Part shown: in pieces, positions 9,386 through 16,786 of the stretch
Numbering within the stretch: the first letter of the stretch is position 1
Layout of the letters: each line of letters opens with the position of its first letter
Source: Azophilus sp963663395
Lineage (GTDB): Bacteria; Pseudomonadota; Gammaproteobacteria; Pseudomonadales; Azotimanducaceae
Assembly (NCBI GenBank): GCA_963663395.1
Contig: OY760226.1
Span: forward strand, 186,001 to 250,000
DNA length: 64,000 bases
Reading direction: 5' to 3'
Position numbers and translations under genes: made by a program
The notes under the pieces: model-generated
Database searches by the model: none
Told to the model about the DNA's origin: nothing
The model's input: the letters and a program-made list of their open reading frames with translations, nothing else

Positions 9386-9600
9386 CCGACCGCCGGGTGG
9401 CGCCGATCGTCCGGTTTCACTCGGTTCCGGAGGTCGGCTGGGGCGATCGGGGCCGGGCGATTGTACCCGACGCCGGGAAACCCTTGTCCGGAGAGCCGCA
9501 TTGGCAAAGGACCTCTGCCCGACACGGTAGCCCGCGCTTCAAGGATTACATACCGGCAGGGAGACCCTGCCCGGGAAGCCGGAACCGCAAACGGGTCGCT

Positions 9601-10698
9601 TCAGGTTTCCCGGACGATCAGGTTGGTCGGCAGCACGACGGACTTGGGCGTCAGGCCTTCCAGGATCTGCATGAGTTTCTCGACCAGGAGCGCGCCGGCC
9701 TGCAGCGTGTCCTGGCGAACGGTGGTGATCGCCGGCGAGAAATAGGAGGCCGCCGGTATGTCGTTGTAACCGACGACCGGGACATCCTTGCCCGCGGCGA
9801 GGCCGACTTCCTTCAAGGCGACGGTAGCGGCGACCGCCATGATGTCGCTCACCGCAAAGACGCCATCCGGGGGGTTGTTCGCGTTCTCCAGGAAGCGCTG
9901 TGCCTCCATCAGGGCGGAGTCGTAGGTGAGATCCTCCACCGTCAGGTCGATGATACCGGCCTTGCTGTTCGCCTCCTTCAATCCCGATTCCAGCCCCTCC
10001 CTGCGCAGGCGAAATTCCAGGTGACGGGGGTTGCCCAGGAACAGGACCTCGGAGCAACCCAACCCGACGAGGCGTCTACCCGCCAGATGGCCGCCATGAC
10101 GGTTGTCGCTGCCAACCGTGCAATAGCGCGAGCCTTCCACCACGCCGCCCCAGACGACGATGGGCGCCTTGCGGACCGCCAGATCCTCCAGGACGTCTTC
10201 CCGGTCGCCCTGCCCGAGAAAGATGATTCCATCGGCGCTTTTCTCCGCCAGCAGTTGCTGGTAGGCGAACGCATCCGTGGCATTGGGCGAACAGAGGATT
10301 ATGTCCTTTTCGCGTATGGCCAGGGCGTTGACGATGTCCGACAATAACTCGAACACGAACGCATCGGCGACGCGCTGACCGGGATACGAAGGGAAATCCA
10401 GCGCGATCGCTATTGTGTTGGTGCGCTTGTCTCTCAGTTTTCGCGCGTTTTTGTTGACTACGTAGCCGCTCTTTCGCGCCGCCTCGAGCACGATTGTCTT
10501 CGTGTCCTCGTTAACAAGCGGACTGTCGCGCAAGGCCCGGGATACCGTCGCCTTGGAGACGTTTGCTAGTTCGGCAATATGATCCATCGTTACTGCACTG
10601 GAAATATCGCGACCCCCGGACTTCGATTTAGGCGGTTTCCTGCCTGTCCTGGTCATGATGAAGTTCTTTGTGTCAGTCGTTATTCCAAGCAATGCCAC
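9601..10698 (-). CDS. LacI-family transcriptional regulator
   Basis: This protein has an N-terminal LacI-type helix-turn-helix (MDHIAELANVSKATVSRALR) followed by the hinge region and a periplasmic-binding-protein-like effector domain to the end. It probably represses the ligase gene that follows on the same strand after 215 bases, or the wider amine locus, releasing DNA when it binds a small ligand. The start is uncertain. The GTG at 10698 lies inside a perfect hairpin (GCCACCC/GGGTGGC, 10688-10711 region), and the ATG at 10656 would give about 351 residues and is equally plausible. Neither has a strong ribosome-binding site. Ligand unknown. Confidence 0.85.
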   Translation of the reverse strand: MALLGITTDTKNFIMTRTGRKPPKSKSGGRDISSAVTMDHIAELANVSKATVSRALRDSPLVNEDTKTIVLEAARKSGYVVNKNARKLRDKRTNTIAIALDFPSYPGQRVADAFVFELLSDIVNALAIREKDIILCSPNATDAFAYQQLLAEKSADGIIFLGQGDREDVLEDLAVRKAPIVVWGGVVEGSRYCTVGSDNRHGGHLAGRRLVGLGCSEVLFLGNPRHLEFRLRREGLESGLKEANSKAGIIDLTVEDLTYDSALMEAQRFLENANNPPDGVFAVSDIMAVAATVALKEVGLAAGKDVPVVGYNDIPAASYFSPAITTVRQDTLQAGALLVEKLMQILEGLTPKSVVLPTNLIVRET

Positions 10699-10966
10699 CC
10701 CTCAGGGTGGCGCAGCACACCTCCATTGCCGTTCGGGTTACTTCGTTTCGACGGGCGGCCATAGTCTACGGACTTTGTCGGCGACGTTGAAGCCGTCCAG
10801 CAACTTGTTTCCAGGTTGCTGTTTCGAGTGTATTGGCAAGTCAACCCACGTCAGTCAACAATCTGGGTATGAACATTTGCAAGCGACACCGGTTTCCGCT
10901 CCAGATCATCAGTTGCCCGGCTGGCTTTCCGGGCACGGTCACGGTGGCGCGTATCGCCGCTCCGCG

Positions 10967-11302
10967 TCAACCAAGCACACGTAGCGCGGTCTCGGGCGCC
11001 TCGTCGAGGATCCTGAGCAACGCCCTGGCGGCCCCCGTCGGTCCCCGCTTGCCCTGTTCCCAGTTGCGGATGGTCTCGTGCGGCACGTCGATGCGCCGCG
11101 CGAACTCGACCTGCGTGAGTCCGAGACGCCGCCGCACCCGGCGGGCGAAGCGCCCCATGTCGCGCATCGCCTCGTCGTCGTCGTCGCGCGCCTGCCGGGC
11201 GATGTCCTCCTCGCCGGTGGCGTCCAGCACCTCGTGGTCGACGCGTCCGCTGGGAACGCTCAGAGGACTGTCTGGATCAATCGTCGTTCGTGTTCTGCTC
11301 AT
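10967..11302 (-). CDS. XRE-family antitoxin, partner of the BrnT-like gene
   Basis: This 111-residue protein has an acidic N-terminal half and a C-terminal helix-turn-helix of the XRE/HTH_3 type (GLTQVEFARRIDVPHETIRN, about residues 68-87). Its ATG lies inside the end of the brnT-like frame (26-base overlap), the usual toxin-then-antitoxin order of BrnTA modules. BrnA antitoxins neutralise BrnT and repress their own promoter; that role is inferred here from position and fold. Unlike its neighbour, the reading frame is intact. Between this gene and the lacI start lie 268 bases in which I see no feature other than the hairpin near the lacI start. Confidence 0.75.
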   Translation of the reverse strand: MSRTRTTIDPDSPLSVPSGRVDHEVLDATGEEDIARQARDDDDEAMRDMGRFARRVRRRLGLTQVEFARRIDVPHETIRNWEQGKRGPTGAARALLRILDEAPETALRVLG

Positions 11303-11558
11303 ACTCTCGAACCTCCCTGCGGTTGGCCTTGCGGGCCGAAATGATGCGGATCGTCGAGCCGCGCATGGTGTAGATCACCACGAACACCCGACCCTCCACC
11401 GCGCCCAGGAGCCGATAGCGGACCTCGCCCTAGTCCCAGCGTCGGTCCATGCCAACGATCCGGTCCGCGTCGAGGAATGCGTGCGCGACGTTCGCGAAAT
11501 CGAAGCCGCGATCCGAGAAACAGGCATCGCTCTTGGCGTCGTCCCACTCGAACTCCAT
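11277..11558 (-). pseudogene. brnT: BrnT-family toxin broken by an in-frame TAG
   Basis: Reading from the ATG at 11558 gives a 94-codon frame ending in TGA at 11277, with one TAG at codon 43 (complement 11430-11432). On both sides of the stop the sequence is BrnT-like: MEFEWDDAKS at the N-terminus, then RRWD-stop-GEVRYRLLG, then GRVFVVIYTMRGSTIRIISARKANRREVREYE. The family has tyrosine at the stop position (W-D/E-Y-G-E-x-R), so one base change from TAC or TAT to TAG explains it. BrnT is an RNase toxin of a type II toxin-antitoxin system. The rest of the frame is undamaged, so loss is recent, or the base call is wrong. Confidence 0.85.
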
Positions 11559-11563
11559 GTCCC

Positions 11564-11592
11564 TATGTAGGCCAATGACCTACCAATGTCAA
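11564..11592 (-). promoter_or_regulatory. Probable promoter of the brnT/antitoxin pair with an operator-like inverted repeat
   Basis: On the minus strand there is a perfect -35 (TTGACA, 11587-11592), a 17-base spacer and a weak -10 (TACATA, 11564-11569). An inverted repeat GTAGG-7-CCTAC (11567-11571 and 11579-11583) lies in the spacer and overlaps the -10, a natural place for antitoxin autorepression. Only five bases separate the -10 from the ATG, so the transcript would begin at or near the start codon and be leaderless. Confidence 0.55.
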
Positions 11593-11977
11593 TGCGGAGC
11601 CACCTGTGGAAGCGCCGTGGCAGGCCGGGAACGCCACCGCCGCCGCGGTGTCAAGGCGCTGGTGCGCCTCCTCCGCTGGCGCTGCGACCCGAAGGGTGAC
11701 ACGGCGCCGTCGGCGTCGAAGAGGTTGTCAATGGCCGGCGGGACAGGACCGCGGTCAGGACGGGGCGGTCGTTGTCGAGGAGGTGTGAAGTGCGAATTGC
11801 TAATCGGCCCCAATGGCAGGTTGCTTTTTGTTTCGCACCCCGCAGGCGCGGAGTTCGAGCTGTTCATGGGCAAAGAAATGGAGCAATCTCTGGAGGCACC
11901 AGCTACGGATTTGACCACCGTTTGGCCACGGCGCGCTCTTTCCGAGATCGTGACACCATGTAACCCATTGATTTTAT
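11593..11977 (+). other. Intergenic stretch without a recognisable gene
   Basis: About 385 bases lie between the brnT promoter and tRNA-Met. Open frames here have no recognisable protein similarity, and the one that runs through the tRNA (ending in GGLEPPTSGL) is a well-known artefact of reading across a tRNA gene. The first third is unusually rich in GCC/CGC triplets. I see no repeat, terminator or integrase remnant. Strand is given as + only by convention. Confidence 0.5.
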
Positions 11978-12055
11978 TGGTAGCTAGGGGGGGACTCGAA
12001 CCCCCGACCTCAGGATTATGAATCCTGCGCTCTAAACCAGCTGAGCTACCTAGCC
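11978..12055 (-). tRNA. tRNA-Met (CAU), elongator type
   Basis: The minus strand folds into a full cloverleaf of 78 bases with an encoded CCA end. The acceptor stem is GGCTAGG/CCTAGCT (with a G-U first pair), the anticodon stem is CAGGA/TCCTG and the loop TTCATAA gives anticodon CAU. The T arm is GGGGG-TTCGAGT-CCCCC. The acceptor and D-arm resemble elongator tRNA-Met rather than the initiator. tRNA-Ile with a lysidine-modified CAU is the main alternative and is less likely from the acceptor sequence. Confidence 0.93.
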
Positions 12056-12216
12056 ACGATTTTCAGCTTTTACCGCCGAACTCGATGCCGCAGTGAAACC
12101 ACCCGCGAACGGGTGTTCGGACCGGTACAACCGAATGGGCGCGGAATTGTCAGGGACGGGGCCGGTACTGTCAACGAGACCGCGGTCTCTACGAACCTGC
12201 TGCGAAAGCCGCTGCG

Positions 12217-12594
12217 TCAGGTGGTGCTTTCGGTTTCGGACTCGGAGAGCGACACGGGCGCCTGCCCGTGCAGGCCGTGAATCAGGCCTTCGATCCTGGC
12301 AACGCTGGCGCGCAATTCATCGAGTTGCCTGGCCATTTCTTCAAACCGCGCATCGATTTTCTCGAAACGCCGTTCGAAACGGGACTCCATCTGGTCGAAA
12401 CGCTTGTCGACCTGGGCAAATCGCTGATCAACTTGCTCGAACCGCTTGTCAACCTGGGCGAATCGCTCATCGACCTGGGCGAACCGTTGGTCCGTCGCTG
12501 CCGACGTGGCATTGATAACGGCCAGGTTCACACCGACGATGCTGGCGCCGACCAGCAGCGTCGTGGCAATGTTCGCGGCAAACTCGTACTTCAT
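12217..12594 (-). CDS. Membrane-anchored heptad-repeat coiled-coil protein
   Basis: The function of this 125-residue protein is not known. Residues about 6-30 form one hydrophobic membrane segment. From residue 36 there are seven-residue units of the form xRFAQVD (QRFAQVD, ERFAQVD, KRFEQVD, QRFAQVD, KRFDQME), grading into less regular coiled coil to about residue 105, then a Ser/Glu-rich tail. The repeat is also visible in the DNA as units of 21 bases (about 12395-12495). The ATG at 12594 is preferred over upstream starts because it begins just before the membrane segment. A similar small membrane-plus-coil protein is encoded at 41512-41769. Confidence 0.7.
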   Translation of the reverse strand: MKYEFAANIATTLLVGASIVGVNLAVINATSAATDQRFAQVDERFAQVDKRFEQVDQRFAQVDKRFDQMESRFERRFEKIDARFEEMARQLDELRASVARIEGLIHGLHGQAPVSLSESETESTT

Positions 12595-12700
12595 GGCCGG
12601 CCCTCGACATCGATTGTGGCTGGGAACCGGTGCGATTGTCCACCGTTGCCGTGGCGAGGTCTGTAGGAAAAGGCTGAAGCCAGGCGGTCGTCGCGGGCCG

Positions 12701-13969
12701 CTACGATCGCGATGCCTGATTCCGTTCCAGCGCCGAGAGGTACCAGTCGACGAACTCGATGCACATGCTCTCGTGTTCGGGGTGGTAGGGGCCGGGTTCG
12801 AAAAAACGCGAGTGCACGCCCTCGCTGTTGCGGGTGATGATGTACTGATCCTCCCGGCTGGTGCGGTCCCAGAGCCAGGTGACCGCATCGCGGTCGTAGT
12901 CCCGGCCCTCCTCGGCATCGCCGCGCACGAACCACACCAGGTCCATGTCGGTGTTGTCGATGCCCCGGGGCGTGAAGCGGTACAGTACGCAGTGGTCCGG
13001 ATAGTTGAGCATGAACGTCAGCGGGCCGAGCTGGAAATCCCCCGCGCCGCCGTCGTAGCCCTTGAACTCGCCCATGAGCGGCGCCACCGGCTCGCCGCCC
13101 CGGCTGCCCGTCCTGAATCCGTCGTAGAGGGCGTAGCGGCTGGTACAGGCGCAGCAGCCGAAGTCGGGGGAGGAGCCGTAGGCCTGGTAGTGGTCGTGCG
13201 CAATTCCCGCCACACCGGTTTCCGCCTCGGCGCGCTTGAGCATCTTCGCGTTCAGCGCCTCCACCTCGGTGCCGAGGGCCTCCAGCGTATGCAGCCTGGC
13301 ATAGGCCCGGTGTGCTGTCGCGCAGTGGTAGCACTCCAGGTAATTCTCCAGCACCAGCTTCCAGTTGGCTTCTACCGGGTAGTTCTGGCGGTGGGCGACC
13401 CTGGCAATCGGCAGGTCGTAGGGGCGCAGCGCCGGTGCGATGGAGTCGAGCGAGGTATCGAACGGGCCCGCGTCCGGGTCGCAGTTGACGAATATCAACC
13501 CCTCGTACACCGTGCACTTCGCCCTCTTGAGGGCATAGCGCCCCGGGTCGAAGTCGGCTTTGGCCTGCATCGCCCGGGCGGCCTTCAGGCGCCCGTCCAG
13601 TTCGTAGACCCAGCCGTGGTAGGGACATACGAGGGTCTTCAGGGTGCCCTCCGGGCCCTCGCAGACCCGGGCGCCGCGGTGCCGGCAGACATTCATCAGG
13701 GCGTGGATTTCGCCCTTGCCGTCCCGCACCACGACTATGGAATCTTCCCCCAGTTCGTAGGTGAAGTAATCGCCGGGTTTCGCCACCTGGCTCACATGGC
13801 CGGCGTAGAGCCAGCTCTTGTAGAGAATCTCGTCGAGTTCGGTCCTGTAGACCACCTGGGAGCGGTAGAAGTAGGCGTCAATGGCGAATCCCGGCCGCCC
13901 GCGCTGCGCCGCTGCCATCTCGCTCAAGCGGGCCGGCGAGTCGTTTGTTTCGGTGGCGATCAGCGTCAC
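12701..13969 (-). CDS. Rieske 2Fe-2S ring-hydroxylating-type oxygenase, alpha subunit
   Basis: This is the catalytic subunit of a Rieske non-haem iron oxygenase. The Rieske cluster ligands are seen in CRHRGARVC and CPYHGW, and the catalytic iron ligands in ENYLECYHCATAHR with a later aspartate. Many relatives with this layout demethylate or hydroxylate quaternary amines (glycine betaine, stachydrine, carnitine) rather than aromatics. The setting beside a GcvT-like gene and amine genes makes demethylation attractive, but this is inference. No ferredoxin-reductase partner is encoded nearby. The start is uncertain: GTG at 13969 (422 residues) avoids overlap with the upstream gene, and ATG at 13918 is an alternative. 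Confidence 0.85.
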   Translation of the reverse strand: MTLIATETNDSPARLSEMAAAQRGRPGFAIDAYFYRSQVVYRTELDEILYKSWLYAGHVSQVAKPGDYFTYELGEDSIVVVRDGKGEIHALMNVCRHRGARVCEGPEGTLKTLVCPYHGWVYELDGRLKAARAMQAKADFDPGRYALKRAKCTVYEGLIFVNCDPDAGPFDTSLDSIAPALRPYDLPIARVAHRQNYPVEANWKLVLENYLECYHCATAHRAYARLHTLEALGTEVEALNAKMLKRAEAETGVAGIAHDHYQAYGSSPDFGCCACTSRYALYDGFRTGSRGGEPVAPLMGEFKGYDGGAGDFQLGPLTFMLNYPDHCVLYRFTPRGIDNTDMDLVWFVRGDAEEGRDYDRDAVTWLWDRTSREDQYIITRNSEGVHSRFFEPGPYHPEHESMCIEFVDWYLSALERNQASRS

Positions 13970-14018
13970 GGTGCCGTCTCGATTCCGGGTTCTCTTCCTT
14001 CCCTTATTGTATCGCCGC

Positions 14019-15203
14019 CTAGAAATTCGCCGGAGGCGTCTGCCGTCGGCGCGGGGGATCCCAGGCCGGGCCGTCCATGACCGTGCAGCGGGTTTCAAGC
14101 CGGGTCCAGCGCTGTTCCCGGCTGTAGTAGATCTCCGCGAACAGTGGATCGTCCGGGCGGCCCCAGGGCATCTCCAGGGAGGCCAGCGCCAGGTTGCGCT
14201 TGGCCGAGGGGCACCAGGCCGCGGAAGTCACGTGGCCGACGACGTTGGCCGACTTGTCGAGGATGAACGAATCCTCGGCGGGCTTGTTGCCCTCCACGTC
14301 CAGGCGCACGAAGCGGAATCGGGAGCCCTGTTCCTTTTCCCGCAGCAAGGCGTTGCGCCCGGTGAAGTGCCCCTTGCCGAAGTCGACCAGCCAGCCCAGG
14401 CCCAGTTCGAAGGGCGAGCGTCCGCGCCCGTGGCGGAGGACCTGCTCGGCGGGCACGAAATCCACGCCCGCCTGAATGAACCCGGCCTCGATACGGGCCA
14501 GCTCCAGCGCAGCGGTTCCCATGGGCCGGATCAGGTGGTTGCGCCCGGCGTCGAACAGCGCGTCCCAAAGAGTTTTCGCATGGTCCGGCGCCACCCAGAG
14601 TTCATAGCCGAGGTCGCCGGTGAACCCGGTGCGGGAAACCAGCAGTTCGCCGCCATCGAACCGAAAGCGGGCGAGGCCGAATGGCTTGAGGCGCTCCAGG
14701 CCGTCGAACCCCATTGCCCTCAAGGTTGCACAGGAAGTCGGCCCCTGCACGGCCAGTGCCGCAACGTCCGCCGTTTCGTCGGCGATCGCCACGTTCAGCC
14801 CCAGGGCCGACCATTGCAGCCAGTCCAGGCACCGTTCCTGGGCACACAGGCGATACTCGCCGTCCGCGAGGTGGAACAGGGTGCCGTCGTCCAGGACCAT
14901 GCCCGCGTCGTTGCACCACACCGTGTAGCCGACGCGGCCCGGCGCGAGCCTGCTGACGTTGCGGGTCATCACCCGGTTCAGGAACGCCTGCGCGTCGGGG
15001 CCCGTGATGCGGTACTTGGTCATCGGCGAGAGATCGAAGACGCCGGTGGCGTTGCGGACCGCAAAATACTCCAGTTCCACATCGTCGTAGGCCGCCGGGG
15101 AAAGATACCCCTTCCAGTCTTCCCATTGGTGGAGCTCGCAGGCATCCCTGACCCGCGATCCGAACGGTGTCTCCAGCAGCCTGATTTCGCTGTGCGGCTT
15201 CAT
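14019..15203 (-). CDS. Aminomethyltransferase (GcvT/DmdA) family protein
   Basis: This 394-residue protein has the GcvT fold that binds tetrahydrofolate and takes up one-carbon units released from amines or sulfonium compounds. Family features are GVFDLSPMTKYRITGPDA near residue 54, the TRTGFTGDLGYELW-type block (SRTGFTGDLGYELWV) near residue 192, and the C-terminal barrel with GHVTSAAWCPS near residue 325. GcvT of the glycine cleavage system normally sits with gcvH and gcvP, which are absent here. A demethylase such as DmdA, or a partner of the neighbouring oxidoreductases, is more likely. Its ATG overlaps the stop of the upstream oxidoreductase (ATGA). Confidence 0.8.
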   Translation of the reverse strand: MKPHSEIRLLETPFGSRVRDACELHQWEDWKGYLSPAAYDDVELEYFAVRNATGVFDLSPMTKYRITGPDAQAFLNRVMTRNVSRLAPGRVGYTVWCNDAGMVLDDGTLFHLADGEYRLCAQERCLDWLQWSALGLNVAIADETADVAALAVQGPTSCATLRAMGFDGLERLKPFGLARFRFDGGELLVSRTGFTGDLGYELWVAPDHAKTLWDALFDAGRNHLIRPMGTAALELARIEAGFIQAGVDFVPAEQVLRHGRGRSPFELGLGWLVDFGKGHFTGRNALLREKEQGSRFRFVRLDVEGNKPAEDSFILDKSANVVGHVTSAAWCPSAKRNLALASLEMPWGRPDDPLFAEIYYSREQRWTRLETRCTVMDGPAWDPPRRRQTPPANF

Positions 15204-16786
15204 CCGGAGCCCTCCCCTGCCAGGACCGCCCGGGCGGCGTTGCGCCCGGCCAAGCCCAGGATACCGCCGCCCGGATGGCTGCTTGCGCCGCACAGCACCA
15301 GCCCGGGCACCGGTGTGGCATAGCGGTTGGCGCCGGGGACCGGACGGGTGAACAGAGCCTGGTCCAGCGCGATCTCGCCATGGTGCCAATGGCCGCCGCG
15401 AACGCCGAATTGCGCCTCCAGGTCGGTCGGCGCCAGCAATTCCGCCGCGCACACCGACTCGCCGATACCCGGCGCAAAGACCTCCAGGCGTTCGAGGCAG
15501 ATGGCCTTGAACGCATCGCGGCCTGTTTCCCAACCCTCCTTCAGATTGTAGGGCGCGTATTGAACCAGGGCGGAAAGCACATGTTTCCCGTCAGGCGCCA
15601 GGGTCTGGTCGTGAACCGTGGGGATCGAGATTTCCATGACCGGCGTCGGTGAGTAACGGCCGTACTTGGCGTGGTCGAAAGCCGACTCGACGTCGTCCAT
15701 GGACGCTGCCAGCAGCAGGCGGGCCCCGGCATCCCCGCCATCCCCACCATCCCCGCCACGGAATTCCGGCAGGGCATCGAGCGCCAGGTGCAGCTTGGCG
15801 GTAACGCCGCGGGCCCGGAAGTTGTGGACCCGGCGCACGAAGCCGGCATCGAGGTTGAGCGGGCCCACCAGCCTGAAAGTGGTCTTCAGGTCGGCATTGG
15901 ATACCACCATGCCCGCCTCGACCCGGGTGCCGTCCGCCAGCGTGACACCGGCTGCCCGGCAGGCCTGGTTCGCAACCGGCTCTGCAAGATCGATGCGCAC
16001 GACCCGGTTGCCGTAACGGATCTCCGCGCCGGCTGCCTCGGCGGCGGCCGCGAAAGCGTCGCCCAGCGCGCCCATGCCCCCCTTGACGACGGACGGGCCG
16101 GTAGCGCCGGCATCGTCGTTCATGTGCCGGTGCAGGTAGCTGTAGACGGTGTTGGGCGAGCGCGGGCCCATGTGCGAGCCCAGCACCGCATCCATGCTGA
16201 CGGCCGCTTTCAGCAGGGCACTCTCGAATTTCTCCTCCGCGACATCGTAGATGTTGATTGCCCCGACCCGCAGCAGATCCCGCATGTCCGCCTTGCCCAG
16301 GGTGCGCACGTCCCAGGCGAGTTTCGCCAATGCCAGGGTATCGCCGCGGCTCCGGTCAACCAGCCTCGGCAAGGGGCGCGAACAGAACCCGGCCAGCACG
16401 CTGGCGAATCGCCGGTTCTGCCGCCGGAACTCGGTGAAGGCTTTCTCGTCCCTTGGGGAAACGCCGGAGACTGCGCCGTCTTCGAAGACAACGCGCTCGC
16501 CGTTGTTCGCAAGGGCCACTGTTTTCAGGTTTCGGGCGGCGAATTCGAGCCCGTGCCGCTCGAGCCCAAGATCCCGGGCAACTCCCGCGTCGAGCATCGT
16601 CAGCAGGTGGGCGGCCGCGGAAACCCGGAATCCATCGGCGAATTCGCGCGTCGCCGCCAGGCCGCCGGGGCGGGCGGCGGCTTCCAGCACCAGCACCTTG
16701 CGCCCGCTGCTGGCAAGGTATGCCGCGCACGCAAGCCCGTTGTGGCCGGCGCCGATCACCACGACATCAAAGGTGGCATCAGTCAT
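15200..16786 (-). CDS. Phytoene-desaturase-like FAD oxidoreductase (copy 1)
   Basis: This 528-residue flavoprotein is of the NAD(P)/FAD oxidoreductase group that includes phytoene desaturases. It opens with a dinucleotide-binding motif (VVVIGAGHNGLACAAYLASS) and an ExxxxxGG-type acidic end (LEAAARPGG). The C-terminal GLVLCGASSHPGGGILGLAG closes the FAD site. No carotenoid genes are nearby, so the name by similarity does not imply pigment synthesis; an amine or amino-acid oxidase role fits the setting better. A nine-base repeat codes for three consecutive GlyGlyAsp triplets near residue 347. It overlaps copy 2 by eight bases and the GcvT-like gene by four. Confidence 0.8.
   Translation of the reverse strand: MTDATFDVVVIGAGHNGLACAAYLASSGRKVLVLEAAARPGGLAATREFADGFRVSAAAHLLTMLDAGVARDLGLERHGLEFAARNLKTVALANNGERVVFEDGAVSGVSPRDEKAFTEFRRQNRRFASVLAGFCSRPLPRLVDRSRGDTLALAKLAWDVRTLGKADMRDLLRVGAINIYDVAEEKFESALLKAAVSMDAVLGSHMGPRSPNTVYSYLHRHMNDDAGATGPSVVKGGMGALGDAFAAAAEAAGAEIRYGNRVVRIDLAEPVANQACRAAGVTLADGTRVEAGMVVSNADLKTTFRLVGPLNLDAGFVRRVHNFRARGVTAKLHLALDALPEFRGGDGGDGGDAGARLLLAASMDDVESAFDHAKYGRYSPTPVMEISIPTVHDQTLAPDGKHVLSALVQYAPYNLKEGWETGRDAFKAICLERLEVFAPGIGESVCAAELLAPTDLEAQFGVRGGHWHHGEIALDQALFTRPVPGANRYATPVPGLVLCGASSHPGGGILGLAGRNAARAVLAGEGSG

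Noticed and set aside
9554..9571. Hairpin GGCAGGG/CCCTGCC downstream of lacI as a terminator or operator.
   Set aside because: It has a seven-pair stem with a three-base loop but no T-run, and no second operator-like site is near; too little to assign a role.
11449..12021. Plus-strand frame of 190 codons ending GGLEPPTSGL.
   Set aside because: The ending is the translation of the antisense of tRNA-Met, a common annotation artefact; the first part is antisense to brnT.
11978..12055. tRNA-Met as a possible integration site of a mobile element.
   Set aside because: No integrase, no repeated tRNA 3' end and no phage genes are visible nearby; the toxin-antitoxin remnant alone is not enough.
14019..15533. 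Extended 504-codon form of the GcvT-like protein.
   Set aside because: The first 110 codons read the upstream oxidoreductase gene in the wrong frame; the ATG at 15203 gives the family N-terminus and the usual ATGA overlap.
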